A stretch of DNA of 47,508 nucleotides from Paenibacillus dendritiformis (GCF_015845845.1 NZ_LDIG01000102.1:1-47508); one strand, 5' to 3'; positions 22,834-32,808 are shown, counted from the first letter of the stretch. Notes: generated from the sequence alone by a model not told the origin. Numbers and translations are program-made.

Positions 22834-25080
22834 ATGAAGAAATTGAAAGCGTTAACATGTTTTCTTGCCGTCATGCTGCTGAGCAGCGCATTCTCCATGA
22901 CGGCGTTCGGCGAGGCGGCGCAGGGGCCGAAGCTGAAGCTGCGGCTGATGGAGACGACCGACATTCATACACATATTGTGAATCATGATTACTACCAGGA
23001 TAAGGAAACCGACGAGTTCGGCCTGGCGAAGACGGCTTCGCTCATTATGAAGGCGCGTCAAGAGGTGGCGAACAGCATGCTGTTCGACAACGGCGACCTG
23101 ATTCAAGGCAATCCGCTGGGAGATTATGCGGCCAAAATCAAGCCTCTTCAGGACGGCCAGGTCCATCCGGTGTTCAAAGCGATGAATCTGCTGAAGTACG
23201 ATGCGGCCGGAATCGGGAATCATGAGTTCAACTATGGTCTGGAGTTCCTCGATCGCAGCTTGAAGGGCTCCGCGTTCCCTTACGTGAATGCCAATGTCTA
23301 CATCGATGACGGGGACAACAACCCGGACAACGATAAAAATTACTTCAAGCCGTATGAAATCTTGACGAGAACATTTAAGGATGAAGCCGGCAAAGACGTT
23401 GCGCTGAAGATCGGGGTCATCGGATTTGTTCCGCCGAAGGTGATGGAGTGGGACAAGGCGAACCTGGAAGGCAAGGTTGTCGTCAAGGACATTATCGAGA
23501 CCGCGGAGAAGTTCGTGCCGAAGATGAAGCAGGAGGGCGCCGATCTCATCGTCGCGATTCCTCACTCCGGCTTCGACAGCAGCCCGCGGAAGGGCAATGA
23601 TGACAACACGGTCTACTATTTGACCCAGGTCAAAGGAATCGACGCCGTCATGTTCGGGCATGACCATAACGTCTTCCCGAGTCCGGACTTCGAGAACATC
23701 GAAGGGGTCGATGTGAAGAAAGGAACCATTCACGGGACTCCTGCGGTCATGCCGGGATTCTGGGGAGATCATCTCGGCATCATCGATCTGACCTTGGAGA
23801 AATCCGGCGGGAAATGGACGGTGGTCGACAGCAAGTCCGAAGCCCGTCCGATCTACGATAAAGTGAATAAAAAGCCGCTCGTCGATGCCGATCAGCGCAT
23901 CGTGGATGCCGTGAAGGCGGATCACGAAGGCACGATCGAATATGTGCGCCAGCCGATCGGGGAGACGACGGCGCCGATCAACAGCTTCTTCTCCGTCGTG
24001 CGCGACGATCCATCCGTTCAGATCGTCTCCAACGCCCAGAAATGGTATACGGAAAAATATATTCAAGGCACTTCCTATGAGGGCATTCCGGTTCTGTCGG
24101 CGGCAGCTCCGTTCAAGGCAGGCGGACGCTGGGGCCCGAGTTATTTCACCGATATTCCGGCAGGGACGCTGGCCGTGAAGAGCGCCGCCGATCTGTACGT
24201 GTATCCGAATACGGTGAATGTCGTCCTGCTTAATGGGGATGAAGTAAAAGAATGGCTGGAGCATGCGGCGGGGCAATTCAACCAGATTGTGCCGGGCAAG
24301 GCGGGAGAGCAGCCGCTTATCAATGAAGAGTTCCCTACCTATCTGTTCGATGTCATTGACGGCGTGACGTACCAGCTCGACGTGACTCAGCCTGCCCGCT
24401 ACAATCGGCAGGGCCAACTGGCGGCTCCGGATTCGCACCGGATCGTCAATCTGCAATATAACGGGAAGCCGGTGACGAAGGAACAGAAATTCCTGGTCGC
24501 CACGAACAATTATCGTGCGAGCGGCGGAGGCAACTTCCCGAATCTGGACGGGTCGAATATCGTTATTTCTTCGCCGGACGAGACACGTCAAATCTTGATC
24601 GATTACATCGCGCAGAACAAAAAAATCAATCCGACCGCGGATAACAACTGGTCCTTCGTGCCGATCCAAGGGGAGGCCAATGTTACGTTCCGCACGTCTC
24701 CGAAGGCGCAAGAGGCAGCGGCTCAAGCCGGAGGCATGCAATTCATCGGGCTGGAGAGCGACGGCTTCGCCAAGTTCTCGCTGGACCTGTCGGCAGGCGA
24801 GGAGCAGCAGACGGCGCCGGAGAAGCCATCCGCTTCGGATGCTCTTGTTCCGGTGCGGGCGAAGGCGGAGGAGGCAGGCATCGACATCGTCTATAACAAC
24901 AAGACGAAGACGGTAACCTTGACCAAAGGCGATGCCACCGTGATTTATATCTTGAATTCGCGCGAGATTCAGGTGAATGGTCAGAAGCAGCCGGTGCAAT
25001 CGAAGCTGACGGACAACCGGCTGTGGCTGTCGGAATCGATCCTGCAATCATTGAGCGCGTCCTCTCCGGCTGCAAGCTAA
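22834..25080 (+). CDS. Secreted 2',3'-cyclic-nucleotide phosphodiesterase/3'(5')-nucleotidase with stalk domain
   Basis: This exported enzyme removes phosphate from nucleotides outside the membrane, allowing phosphate and nucleoside uptake. It has a signal peptide (1-28, cleavage after FGEA or nearby). The metallophosphoesterase domain (about 35-345) has TDIHTHI, DNGDLIQGN, GNHEFNYG, AIPHSGFD and FGHDHN metal-binding motifs. The 5'-nucleotidase C-terminal domain follows (about 370-600). The last 90 residues resemble the copper amine oxidase N-terminal stalk domain common in Paenibacillus surface proteins (VPVRAKAEEAGIDIVYNNKTKTVT). No LPXTG or SLH anchor was seen. The ATG follows GGGAGGG. The gene stands alone before a terminator. 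Confidence 0.92.
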   Translation: MKKLKALTCFLAVMLLSSAFSMTAFGEAAQGPKLKLRLMETTDIHTHIVNHDYYQDKETDEFGLAKTASLIMKARQEVANSMLFDNGDLIQGNPLGDYAAKIKPLQDGQVHPVFKAMNLLKYDAAGIGNHEFNYGLEFLDRSLKGSAFPYVNANVYIDDGDNNPDNDKNYFKPYEILTRTFKDEAGKDVALKIGVIGFVPPKVMEWDKANLEGKVVVKDIIETAEKFVPKMKQEGADLIVAIPHSGFDSSPRKGNDDNTVYYLTQVKGIDAVMFGHDHNVFPSPDFENIEGVDVKKGTIHGTPAVMPGFWGDHLGIIDLTLEKSGGKWTVVDSKSEARPIYDKVNKKPLVDADQRIVDAVKADHEGTIEYVRQPIGETTAPINSFFSVVRDDPSVQIVSNAQKWYTEKYIQGTSYEGIPVLSAAAPFKAGGRWGPSYFTDIPAGTLAVKSAADLYVYPNTVNVVLLNGDEVKEWLEHAAGQFNQIVPGKAGEQPLINEEFPTYLFDVIDGVTYQLDVTQPARYNRQGQLAAPDSHRIVNLQYNGKPVTKEQKFLVATNNYRASGGGNFPNLDGSNIVISSPDETRQILIDYIAQNKKINPTADNNWSFVPIQGEANVTFRTSPKAQEAAAQAGGMQFIGLESDGFAKFSLDLSAGEEQQTAPEKPSASDALVPVRAKAEEAGIDIVYNNKTKTVTLTKGDATVIYILNSREIQVNGQKQPVQSKLTDNRLWLSESILQSLSASSPAAS

Positions 25081-25101
25081 GGCGGACACCGGAAGCAGAA
25101 C

Positions 25102-25127
25102 AGACCCTGTCTTGTCTGACAGGGTCT
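25102..25127. terminator. Shared terminator of the nucleotidase and gerC
   Basis: AGACCCTGTC (25102-25111) pairs perfectly with GACAGGGTCT (25118-25127) over TTGTCT. Convergent genes lie on both sides, so the hairpin can serve both. Confidence 0.8.
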
Positions 25128-25143
25128 TTCCCTATTCGGAAGA

Positions 25144-26301
25144 TTATTTTGGATTTACGAACTTGTACGCGCCGCTATGGTGAATGTCCGCATTGATTTC
25201 GATGGAGGCGATGGACTCGGGGGTAAGGCGGATCTCTTTTCCGTTGCCGAGCGCTTTCCACAGCTTCAGCTTCTTGCGGTATACTTCGTTTTTCAAGTTG
25301 TAAATATCAAGGCCATACTCTAACCCCTTCTCGAACGTCTGGCGGATATCCTTCTCGATTTTTTCGTTGAGCAGGCGGCGAAGTTCGGCCACCTGCACAT
25401 TTTCCAGCATTTCATCCAGATGTCCGGACACTTTCAGCTTGATGCGAAAGACGGGCTGGTTGTTCTTCATGGTGACTTGAACCGAACTCACCGGATAATA
25501 CATGGACAGGACGGCCACCGGCTTTTTTTCCTGGCCGATGACGACGGGCGCCCGCGCCGTTGTCCGTGTCAGCCAGCGCAGGCCCATCAGATCTCGCCAT
25601 GACATCCACTTTTTATTTTCCCCGTTCGCGATAATATAAGCTCCGTTGATGAGGTACTGTCCGCTCGGCTTTCCATTCTGAACCCATTGCGTATCCTGCG
25701 TGATCAGTGACGGGAGGAGAATGGAGGAAGTCGGCTCTCCCAGCTCCGACGTCACTTTCTGCAGCGGAACCGGGGCGATGAAGGAACTCTGCTGATACAC
25801 GTCCTCCGGATGATGAAGCAGAGATGTGATCGGCGATATATTGAACACATTCGTGACCGAGAGCAGTTTGTCCAAGGGCTCCTTCGTGCCGAACACCCAT
25901 GGCGTATAACGAACCTCACGGTATCTGCGAAGCGCGTCCATCATATGATTGATATTATGCTTCATCGCTCTCTCCGTAATGATAAGAGCGGATGTATGCT
26001 CGAACAGTACGCGCAGCGGGGAGATGTTATAGATATCGTTAACCGCCATGTCCAGCGTAAAGCCTGTGCCCCGTCCGACCCAGATTGGAGCAGGCTCGTT
26101 TGCTTTTGTCTCCTGCTTGGCGACGTTCGTGAAGTCGAGCGATTGCGTGTAGATGACGTATTTTCCGCCCTCGTAATCGATGCCGATGGCCGCAATGTAG
26201 TTAATGTCCTGAATATTTTTGGCATCCCAGCAGCCGGGCAGACCGAGAAGGATCATTGCCGCGAGCGGAATGATGACCAACAGCTTCCATCTGGCGTTCA
26301 T
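25144..26301 (-). CDS. Germinant-receptor C subunit (Ger(x)C family)
   Basis: The C subunit is a lipoprotein on the outer face of the spore inner membrane and part of a germinant receptor. The 385-aa product has lipobox LPGC with Cys24, followed by WD, as usual in the family. The core contains the IAAIGIDY opening and a hydrophilic three-domain body ending in VNPK. It starts one base after the gerA stop, with GGGGGAGG inside gerA as ribosome site. This is the last gene of a B-A-C operon. Ligand unknown. Confidence 0.93.
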   Translation of the reverse strand: MNARWKLLVIIPLAAMILLGLPGCWDAKNIQDINYIAAIGIDYEGGKYVIYTQSLDFTNVAKQETKANEPAPIWVGRGTGFTLDMAVNDIYNISPLRVLFEHTSALIITERAMKHNINHMMDALRRYREVRYTPWVFGTKEPLDKLLSVTNVFNISPITSLLHHPEDVYQQSSFIAPVPLQKVTSELGEPTSSILLPSLITQDTQWVQNGKPSGQYLINGAYIIANGENKKWMSWRDLMGLRWLTRTTARAPVVIGQEKKPVAVLSMYYPVSSVQVTMKNNQPVFRIKLKVSGHLDEMLENVQVAELRRLLNEKIEKDIRQTFEKGLEYGLDIYNLKNEVYRKKLKLWKALGNGKEIRLTPESIASIEINADIHHSGAYKFVNPK

Positions 26302-26302
26302 C

Positions 26303-27781
26303 TCAAGAGTCCTCCCCCTTTCTCGTGTCGTCCTGGCCCCGCGTCAATAACTGGGATCGGTACTTATCCATATTGAGCGGTACGCGGAGCAGCGCTTTCC
26401 ACATATCTCTCCATCTGGGCGGCGATACGGGGGCAAGGTACGGAATGCCGTAAGACAGAATCGATGACAAATAGAGTAAAATGGCCATCACCGATAAGAA
26501 GAAGCCGAACATCCCCAGCAGCGAGCTGGCCAGCAGCACGCCAAGCCGCAGCACGCTAACCGTTCCGCTCAGAGATTGATTGATCAGGGTGAAGGTAGCG
26601 ACGGCCGTGACGGCTGCGACCACCAGCGTAGTCGGAGAAGCGAGCCCCGCACGGATCGAGGCGTCTCCCACAATCAAGCCGCCGACGACGGCCAGCGTTT
26701 GCCCCACGACCTTAGGAAGTCGAATGCCGGCCTCCCGGAACAGTTCGAACATCCCCAGCATGAACAGCAATTCCATTGTCGCAGACATCGGCAGGCCCAT
26801 CCGGGCCGTCGACACGGTGGCCAGGAGCGGGAACGGGAGCTGCTCCACATTGTAAGCACTGAGGGCGAGCCAGAAGCCAGGCATGAAGATGGAGATGACA
26901 AGCCCGCACAAGCGGATGATGCGCTGGAAGCCGACGAAAAAAGTCGGAAAATGAACATCCTCCGGCGACTTCAGGAGCAGCCACAGGCTGGAAGGCCCGA
27001 TGAGCGCCATAGGCGAGCCGTCGACGAGGATGACGAATCTTCCGCGGCTCAGCGACTCCACCACATAATCGGGGCGCCCGATGTAATCCATCAGCGGGAA
27101 CATGGAATAATTGGAGTTCAGCATCAATTCGCCCAGTTGGGAGCTGCCGACGATTATATCGGTATCAATTGCATGAAGCTGCTTCCTTACGATATCGACC
27201 AGATCCGGCCGAATGACATCCTGCATGTAGAGCAGGCCGACCTCGGTCTGCGAGCGCCTCCCGATAATAAACGTCTCATAGTTCACGGACTGGGTGCGAA
27301 GACGCTTGCGGACGAGCGCCACATTCGTTGCCAGATTTTCCGTAAATCCATCCTTCGGGCCTTTGATGGAGACTTCTGTATTGGATTCTTCCGGCTGCCG
27401 TTCCGGGCGCTCGGAAATATCGATAAAGTATACTTCATTGTCGCCATGCACATAGACAAGCAGCTCCCCGGTGAACAGCTTCCGTTCCATCTCTGTCAGG
27501 CCGGCTCCCGGGGGCATGGGAAGCAGAGGAATGAACCGGTTGCGTGCGACCGCCCGAGATACGGACGAGGCATCTTGCAGCATGCGCTGCAACGCCGGCA
27601 CGACAGCCTGATTCAACTGCTTCATATCGGTCATACCGGAGCAGTAGATTAAGGTGAGTTTGAACGGCTTTGCAGCCGGACCGAACTCGTAAGTCTCCGA
27701 CTTGATATCGGAGCATTCCGCGAAATAATCTCGAATGACTTTGAGCGTAAGCGGAGAAGAGGATGATGAATTGGCGCTCAT
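26303..27781 (-). CDS. Germinant-receptor A subunit (GerA family)
   Basis: The A subunit is the main membrane component of a spore germinant receptor. The 492-aa product has a hydrophilic N-terminal half (1-270) that binds or transmits germinant signals, with the family blocks FIIGRRSQTEVGLLYMQDV and DYIGRPDYVVESLSRGRF. Five or so membrane helices follow in the second half. The start is supported by AAGGAGG nine bases upstream of the ATG. It sits between gerB and gerC on the minus strand and is coupled to gerC by a one-base gap. Forespore expression is expected but no promoter was identified. Confidence 0.94.
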   Translation of the reverse strand: MSANSSSSSPLTLKVIRDYFAECSDIKSETYEFGPAAKPFKLTLIYCSGMTDMKQLNQAVVPALQRMLQDASSVSRAVARNRFIPLLPMPPGAGLTEMERKLFTGELLVYVHGDNEVYFIDISERPERQPEESNTEVSIKGPKDGFTENLATNVALVRKRLRTQSVNYETFIIGRRSQTEVGLLYMQDVIRPDLVDIVRKQLHAIDTDIIVGSSQLGELMLNSNYSMFPLMDYIGRPDYVVESLSRGRFVILVDGSPMALIGPSSLWLLLKSPEDVHFPTFFVGFQRIIRLCGLVISIFMPGFWLALSAYNVEQLPFPLLATVSTARMGLPMSATMELLFMLGMFELFREAGIRLPKVVGQTLAVVGGLIVGDASIRAGLASPTTLVVAAVTAVATFTLINQSLSGTVSVLRLGVLLASSLLGMFGFFLSVMAILLYLSSILSYGIPYLAPVSPPRWRDMWKALLRVPLNMDKYRSQLLTRGQDDTRKGEDS

Positions 27782-27798
27782 GCTTGAAGCCTCCTTGC

Positions 27799-28905
27799 TT
27801 ATAGGTCTTTGGGGCGCGGCTTCGTGCCACGCCGGGAACGGAACCAGCTCATCAGGAACAGGAACAGGGATAACAGGGTAAGGCCTGCGGTTGTTCCGGG
27901 CAGAACGAATAATTCAAGAGCTTTGAAAAACAACATATCGCTTAGATGCAAATTGACGGCAATCAGCAAGGTTACCCCCGCAAAGATGCACATCAGCATC
28001 CGATGGTAGAGCGAATGGAGCGGAAGCAGTTCCACGATCAGAAAAAGCATGAACGAAATGCGGATGAACGCGCCCGACATCCATTGATAAATGGACAGAA
28101 AATCGACATGTTCAATATATTTGCTGACGGTAACCAATCTCCACTGCTCGAATGCCGGGTATCGGATATTGACAGCTTCTTTGATGCCGAAGTTCGTAAT
28201 CGATCCGATGAGCGGCCCTATCGTCAATCCGCATAAAATAAGAGCGAGCGCCGCGATTCCCCAGAAGCGAGGCGTCTTGGATATCCTGTGCTGAATAAGG
28301 ATCAAAAGGAACAGTTCGGCCAGGCCCGCTCCGATGTACAGCGTTCCGCGAACCGCCGGCATATACCCGTGCTCGAACAGCGGGAACATTAAGGAGTAGT
28401 CTTTATATTTGGCGTTGGCGAACATGATGAAGTATCCGAACAGGAGGACAAACGGAAGCAGGATCCCCGAACAAACGGCAATGGATCGCAGGCCGGCCAG
28501 TGCCCCGAAAATACAGAGAAGCAGAAGCGATACCGTAAGAACGAACAGGGGGGTCTGCGGTAAATACGATGTTCTGGCCCAGTTCACGGTATCCTTCACC
28601 GTGACAAACGCGCTGATCCACAAGTACAGCCCAAGAACGGCCGTAACGCACCAGGCAACCGCAGGGCCGAAGGTCTCCTTCATCCATGGGAACAACGCTT
28701 GCTGCCCCTTGGCCTTCATCAGCCTCTGGAGCAACGGTATCCAGCTCAGAACGATAAGCATCAGCATAATAACGCTCAACCATCCGTCACGGCCTGCTTG
28801 CTGAAGCAGGATCGGAATAATGATGACATGATTGAGGAGCCCGGTTGACAGCATCATGATGAAGCATAATTGAAGATAGGTGATAAATTCCGAGCCGCGG
28901 TTCAT
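27799..28905 (-). CDS. Germinant-receptor B subunit (GerB, APC-type permease fold)
   Basis: The B subunit is an integral membrane protein related to amino-acid permeases and binds the germinant. The 368-aa product has about ten helices and starts MNRGSEFITYLQLCFIMML. The ATG at 28905 is chosen over one at 28914, because GGATG-type ribosome sequence lies between them. It is the first gene of the operon, unusual because the A subunit usually comes first. The 250-base gap to the divergent amylase gene holds the control region. Confidence 0.92.
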   Translation of the reverse strand: MNRGSEFITYLQLCFIMMLSTGLLNHVIIIPILLQQAGRDGWLSVIMLMLIVLSWIPLLQRLMKAKGQQALFPWMKETFGPAVAWCVTAVLGLYLWISAFVTVKDTVNWARTSYLPQTPLFVLTVSLLLLCIFGALAGLRSIAVCSGILLPFVLLFGYFIMFANAKYKDYSLMFPLFEHGYMPAVRGTLYIGAGLAELFLLILIQHRISKTPRFWGIAALALILCGLTIGPLIGSITNFGIKEAVNIRYPAFEQWRLVTVSKYIEHVDFLSIYQWMSGAFIRISFMLFLIVELLPLHSLYHRMLMCIFAGVTLLIAVNLHLSDMLFFKALELFVLPGTTAGLTLLSLFLFLMSWFRSRRGTKPRPKDL

Positions 28906-28988
28906 GAAGATCATCCTTTTTTGGGTCTGATTGACATCCTTAGAATGAGCCGGGCAGGAAAAAATTAATCATAAAACGGTAAAAGATA

Positions 28989-29017
28989 TAGCCAAAAGAG
29001 ACGGTTCCGGCTATAAT
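28989..29017 (+). promoter_or_regulatory. Possible promoter of the neopullulanase-like gene
   Basis: A perfect TATAAT (29012-29017) stands 17 bases after TAGCCA (28989-28994), a poor -35. It would give a leader of about 130 bases before the ATG at 29156. No LacI-type palindrome was seen here. Confidence 0.4.
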
Positions 29018-29155
29018 ACAGCTAAATAACTTAAAGGCAATGCTACCGGACAGGTACAACCTCGTGATTTTTTCGCGCTGGCTGTGCCTTTTTTGTTGTT
29101 GTCCGCGATGCCTTCGGTTATCGCTTTTTGAGATGATGTACAAGGGAGTGGGCAC

Positions 29156-30937
29156 ATGCAAAGGGAAGCGGTGTATCATCGTTCCAAGCTGAATTGGTCG
29201 TATGCCTACGATCGCGAGACGATCCATCTCCGGCTCCGCACGAAGCGGGATGATGCCGTGAAGGCGGAAGCGATCGTGGTGGACAAATATGCGTTCAGAG
29301 ATTCGACAGAGTTCATACCGATGCATATTTTTGCATCGGATGCGTTGTTCGATTATTGGGAGGCTGCGTACCGTCCGCCGTACCGGCGGTTGCGCTATGC
29401 CTTCCGGATTCAGGGCAAGGACGAGCAGGTATATTTGACCGAGCGCGGTTTTTTCGACGACTTGCCTTGGGACTACTTCGAATCGTTCGAGTATCCGTTC
29501 CTCCATCCGAACGATATGTTCGAAGCCCCTGCCTGGGTGAAGGAGGCCGTCTTCTATCAGATCTTCCCGGAACGGTTCGCGAACGGCGATCCCGGCAACG
29601 ATCCGGAGAAGACCGAGGCGTGGGGCGGGGAACCGAAGCCCGGCAATTTCTTCGGCGGCGACCTGCAAGGGGTTCTGGACCATCTCGATTATTTAACGGA
29701 GTTAGGCATTAATGCCATTTACTTTACGCCGATCTTCGAAGCGACGACGAACCATAAGTACGACACACGGGATTATTTGAAGGTGGACAGGCACTTCGGC
29801 ACGAATGAGAAGCTGAAGGAATTGGTCGAAGCGTGCCATAAGCGGGGAATCCGGGTGCTGCTGGACGCGGTGTTCAACCATGCCGGCCGCACGTTCCCTC
29901 CGTTCGTCGACGTGATGGAGAAGGGGAGCGACTCCCCGTATGCGGACTGGTTCTATGTCAAAGACTACCCGCTGCGCGTCGTCGACGGAAAGCCGACCTA
30001 TGAGACGTTCGCCTTCGAGCCGTTGATGCCGAAGCTCAATACGAGCCATCCGGAGGTGAAGCGGTATTTGCTGGAGGTGGCGAGATATTGGGTAGAGGAG
30101 ATCGGCATTGACGGCTGGCGGCTCGATGTGGCCAACGAGGTCGATCATCAATTCTGGCGCGAATTCCGGCAAGTCGTCAAGCAGGCGAATCCGGACGCGT
30201 ATATTTTGGGGGAAATATGGCATGATTCGATGATGTGGCTGCAGGGGGATCAGTTCGATGCCGTCATGAATTACCCGTTCACGGATGCGGTGCTGAACTT
30301 CTTCGCCCGGCAGACGACGGACGCCCGCGAGTTCGCGAATTCCATCGGATCGATTCTGGCCAGCTATCCGCAGCCGGTGACGGAAGTATCCTTCAATCTG
30401 CTTGACAGCCACGATACGCCGCGCCTGCTGACGCTCTGCGAGGGAGATGTCCGTCCGATGAAGCTGGCGGCGCTGTTCCAGTTCACTTATCCGGGCACGC
30501 CTTGCATCTACTATGGAGACGAGATCGGTCTCGATGGCGGACCGGATCCGGGCTGCCGCCGATGCATGGTATGGGATAAAGCCGAGCAAGACCGCGATCT
30601 GTTCGCCTTCTACCAGCGCATCATCGCGCTTCGCCGCGAGCATGAGGCCCTGCGATCCGCGCGGATTCGGTTCCTGCATGCCGAAGCGGAGGGAAGAACG
30701 TTGATGTATGAGTTAACGGGCTCCGACGCTACTTTCCTGATCGCGATGAACGCAGGCGTAGCTCCGGCGGAACTGCGGCTGGAGACGGGAACGGAAGCCG
30801 AGGAGCGGCATGCCTGGTCGCTGGAATACGGAGAAGGCAGCCGCATCGCCGCCAAGCCGGACACGCTGGAGTTGGCCTTGGATGGCTATGGTTTTGCGGT
30901 CCTTCGCATGAAAAGCAATATTGACAATGCTCAATGA
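29156..30937 (+). CDS. GH13 neopullulanase/cyclomaltodextrinase-like enzyme
   Basis: A cytoplasmic enzyme that hydrolyses maltodextrins, cyclodextrins or pullulan pieces. It has no signal peptide. Residues 1-125 form the N-terminal beta-sandwich typical of GH13 subfamily 20 enzymes. The TIM barrel follows, with [19 protein letters not shown] (nucleophile D324), GEIWHD (acid/base E353) and DSHDTPR (D420). The short C-terminal beta domain ends the 593-aa chain. It is divergent from the left Ger operon and lies just before the mdx operon, separated by a terminator. It probably cleaves sugars brought in by that transporter. The exact specificity cannot be read from sequence. Confidence 0.92.
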   Translation: MQREAVYHRSKLNWSYAYDRETIHLRLRTKRDDAVKAEAIVVDKYAFRDSTEFIPMHIFASDALFDYWEAAYRPPYRRLRYAFRIQGKDEQVYLTERGFFDDLPWDYFESFEYPFLHPNDMFEAPAWVKEAVFYQIFPERFANGDPGNDPEKTEAWGGEPKPGNFFGGDLQGVLDHLDYLTELGINAIYFTPIFEATTNHKYDTRDYLKVDRHFGTNEKLKELVEACHKRGIRVLLDAVFNHAGRTFPPFVDVMEKGSDSPYADWFYVKDYPLRVVDGKPTYETFAFEPLMPKLNTSHPEVKRYLLEVARYWVEEIGIDGWRLDVANEVDHQFWREFRQVVKQANPDAYILGEIWHDSMMWLQGDQFDAVMNYPFTDAVLNFFARQTTDAREFANSIGSILASYPQPVTEVSFNLLDSHDTPRLLTLCEGDVRPMKLAALFQFTYPGTPCIYYGDEIGLDGGPDPGCRRCMVWDKAEQDRDLFAFYQRIIALRREHEALRSARIRFLHAEAEGRTLMYELTGSDATFLIAMNAGVAPAELRLETGTEAEERHAWSLEYGEGSRIAAKPDTLELALDGYGFAVLRMKSNIDNAQ

Positions 30938-31004
30938 AAACATATACAATGCAACTAAGACAGACGACAATTTAAGGGCAATGCTTTCGGCGGCTTAGCC
31001 GAAC

Positions 31005-31056
31005 AACCCCGGTATTCTCTTTGAAGCTTGAGTGAAGAGATGCCGGGGTTATTTTG
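31005..31056 (+). terminator. Terminator of the neopullulanase-like gene
   Basis: AACCCCGG (31005-31012) pairs with CCGGGGTT (31043-31050). Inner arms CTCTT and AAGAG also pair, and ATTTTG follows. A smaller hairpin, TTCGGC with GCCGAA (30986-31003), lies just before it. Confidence 0.8.
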
Positions 31057-31403
31057 TATTCTGACGTGCCAGAGAGCTAGTGCCGGATAAGGGGATGATG
31101 CGAACGGAAGGGTGTCCTTCGTCCATTTGTGCAATCGTTTGAATGAATCGGAGAATAAGGCAGGCTAATGCGGTGCGGAAGAAGACCCCGCAGGCTGGCC
31201 ACTGAACGAACAACGGCGCGCATGATGGGCACAAGATAAAAGAGAGGTTGTTTTCACGAGGGGATTTTTGCGATTGGATAGCGGTTTTTGTTATTTTCAT
31301 CAGTTGTACAAATGTTCAGATCTTTTATTTTTTTCTTTAAATGGATCTTTTATGGAATTTGAGGGATGGAGACAAACAAGAAGAGATGGTCAGCCAAAAA
31401 AGA

Positions 31404-31413
31404 CAAACGTTTG
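31404..31413 (+). promoter_or_regulatory. LacI/MalR-type operator upstream of mdxE
   Basis: CAAACGTTTG is a perfect 10-base palindrome with the central CG of LacI-family operators, in the context ACAAACGTTTGCA. It resembles the MalR boxes of Gram-positive maltose operons. It lies 42 bases before the mdxE ATG, and a MalR-like gene ends the operon. It does not fit the cre consensus (three mismatches). Confidence 0.7.
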
Positions 31414-31455
31414 CATAAAAGCATGACATCATCGGAACCAACCAGGGAGAGGGGT

Positions 31456-32784
31456 ATGAACATGAAGGGGAAAAAGCTTGGCAGCTTGTTCATCGTAATG
31501 GTCATGATGTTGTTGATGATTTCGGCGTGCGGACCGCGGCCGGACAGCGGGACGCCAGCGGCAGAGGAACCGGCGGCACAGGGCGAGGCCAATGATACCG
31601 CTGGCGGCGGAGCGGCTGGCGAGGAGGAGCTTGTTCCCGAGCCCGGAGCGAAGCTGGTCATCTGGGAAGGCCCGGAGCAGAAGGAGTTCCTGGAGACGAT
31701 GGCCAAGGAGTTCACGGAGAAGTATGACATTCCGGTCGAGATCCAGGAGATTGGATCCGGCGAGCAGATGGCAAAGGTGAAAACAGACGGCCCGGCCGGA
31801 CTCGGAGCCGATATTATGGTGCTGCCGCATGATCATCTGGGAGAAGCGGTAGCTGCGGGGCTCGTCATGCCGAATGATTTCTACGCGGAAGACACGATGA
31901 AAAACTTTGCGCCGGCTGCGGTGGAAGCGGTGTCATTGGACGGAATCATCTACGGCTATCCGCGCAATATGGAGACCTATTTGCTCTACTACAACAAAGA
32001 TTTGGTGAAGGAAGAGGAACTGGCCTCGTGGAACAGCATTATCGCCTTTGCGAAAAAATACAACGATGCGAAGAACAACAAATTCGGGTTCTTGTATGAA
32101 GTCAACAACTTCTACTACAACTATGCCTTTATGGCCGGCAACGGCGCTTATGTCTTCGGCAAAAACGGAACCGATCCGGCCGATATCGGTCTGGCTACGC
32201 CGGAAGCGATAGAAGCGTTCCAATTCTTCCAGAGCTTGCGGGAAGCGATTCCGATCAAGGCCGCGGACGCGAGCGGAGACGTCAAAACCAGTCTGTTCCA
32301 GACCGGCAAGCTGCCGATCAATATGGACGGCATCTGGCAGTTGGGCAACTTCACGAAGGAGAAGCTCGGCTTCGAGGTCGGCGCGGTGCCGCTGCCTCCG
32401 ATGCCGAACGGCAAGGCGCCGAAGCCGTTCCTCGGGGTCAAGGCTTACTTCGTGAGCACCTTTTCCCCGTATCCGAATGCGGCGAAGCTGTTCATTCACC
32501 ATGTTACCTCTCAGGAAGCGATGGTGAAGAACTACGAGCTGTCAGGCATCATCCCGGCGCGCAACGGCATGGAGAACGAGCCGGCCATCCAGGCGAATCC
32601 GAATGCGCTGGCGTTCCTGGAGCAGTTCAAAAACGTGGAGGCTATGCCGTACATTATTGAAATGCGCTCCGTATGGGGGCCGCTGACCGCTACGCTGGAG
32701 CCGATCTGGGATGGCGGCAACGTCGAGGCCATTCTGAAAAAAGCGGTGGAGGACGTTAAGACCGCGATTGCCCAACAGGGCTGA
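31456..32784 (+). CDS. mdxE: Maltodextrin ABC transporter, substrate-binding lipoprotein
   Basis: This surface lipoprotein binds maltodextrins and delivers them to the two permeases. The 442-aa precursor has a signal peptide with lipobox ISAC and Cys25, an Ala/Glu-rich linker (about 30-55), and a type-1 sugar-binding fold. The MalE-like blocks are DIMVLPHDHLGEAVAAGL and YPRNMETYLLYYNKDLV. The ATG at 31456 has GGGAGAGGGG upstream. It heads mdxE-mdxF-mdxG-amylase-malR. A stem-loop follows it and may raise its level over the permeases. Confidence 0.94.
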   Translation: MNMKGKKLGSLFIVMVMMLLMISACGPRPDSGTPAAEEPAAQGEANDTAGGGAAGEEELVPEPGAKLVIWEGPEQKEFLETMAKEFTEKYDIPVEIQEIGSGEQMAKVKTDGPAGLGADIMVLPHDHLGEAVAAGLVMPNDFYAEDTMKNFAPAAVEAVSLDGIIYGYPRNMETYLLYYNKDLVKEEELASWNSIIAFAKKYNDAKNNKFGFLYEVNNFYYNYAFMAGNGAYVFGKNGTDPADIGLATPEAIEAFQFFQSLREAIPIKAADASGDVKTSLFQTGKLPINMDGIWQLGNFTKEKLGFEVGAVPLPPMPNGKAPKPFLGVKAYFVSTFSPYPNAAKLFIHHVTSQEAMVKNYELSGIIPARNGMENEPAIQANPNALAFLEQFKNVEAMPYIIEMRSVWGPLTATLEPIWDGGNVEAILKKAVEDVKTAIAQQG

Positions 32785-32808
32785 TAAGATCGATTATCAC
32801 TTCGGGCG

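Larger units (their letters stand above)
30938..31455. other. Region between the neopullulanase-like gene and mdxE
   Basis: This gene-free stretch of about 520 bases holds the terminator above, an A/T-rich stretch from about 31250 and the LacI-type palindrome at 31404-31413. The best promoter-like pair is TTGTAC (31304-31309), 16 bases, then TATTTT (31326-31331), weak. No gene was seen. Confidence 0.55.

Noticed and set aside
22852-25047. 731-codon open frame on the minus strand inside the nucleotidase gene
   Set aside because: It is the mirror of a GC-rich coding frame, has no family similarity and no ribosome site; the plus-strand gene has clear enzyme motifs.
28915-29150. Sporulation promoter for the gerB-A-C operon
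   Set aside because: No pair of boxes with correct spacing could be found on the minus strand.
31404-31413. The mdxE palindrome as a cre site
   Set aside because: It has three mismatches to the CcpA consensus but is perfectly symmetrical like a LacI/MalR operator.
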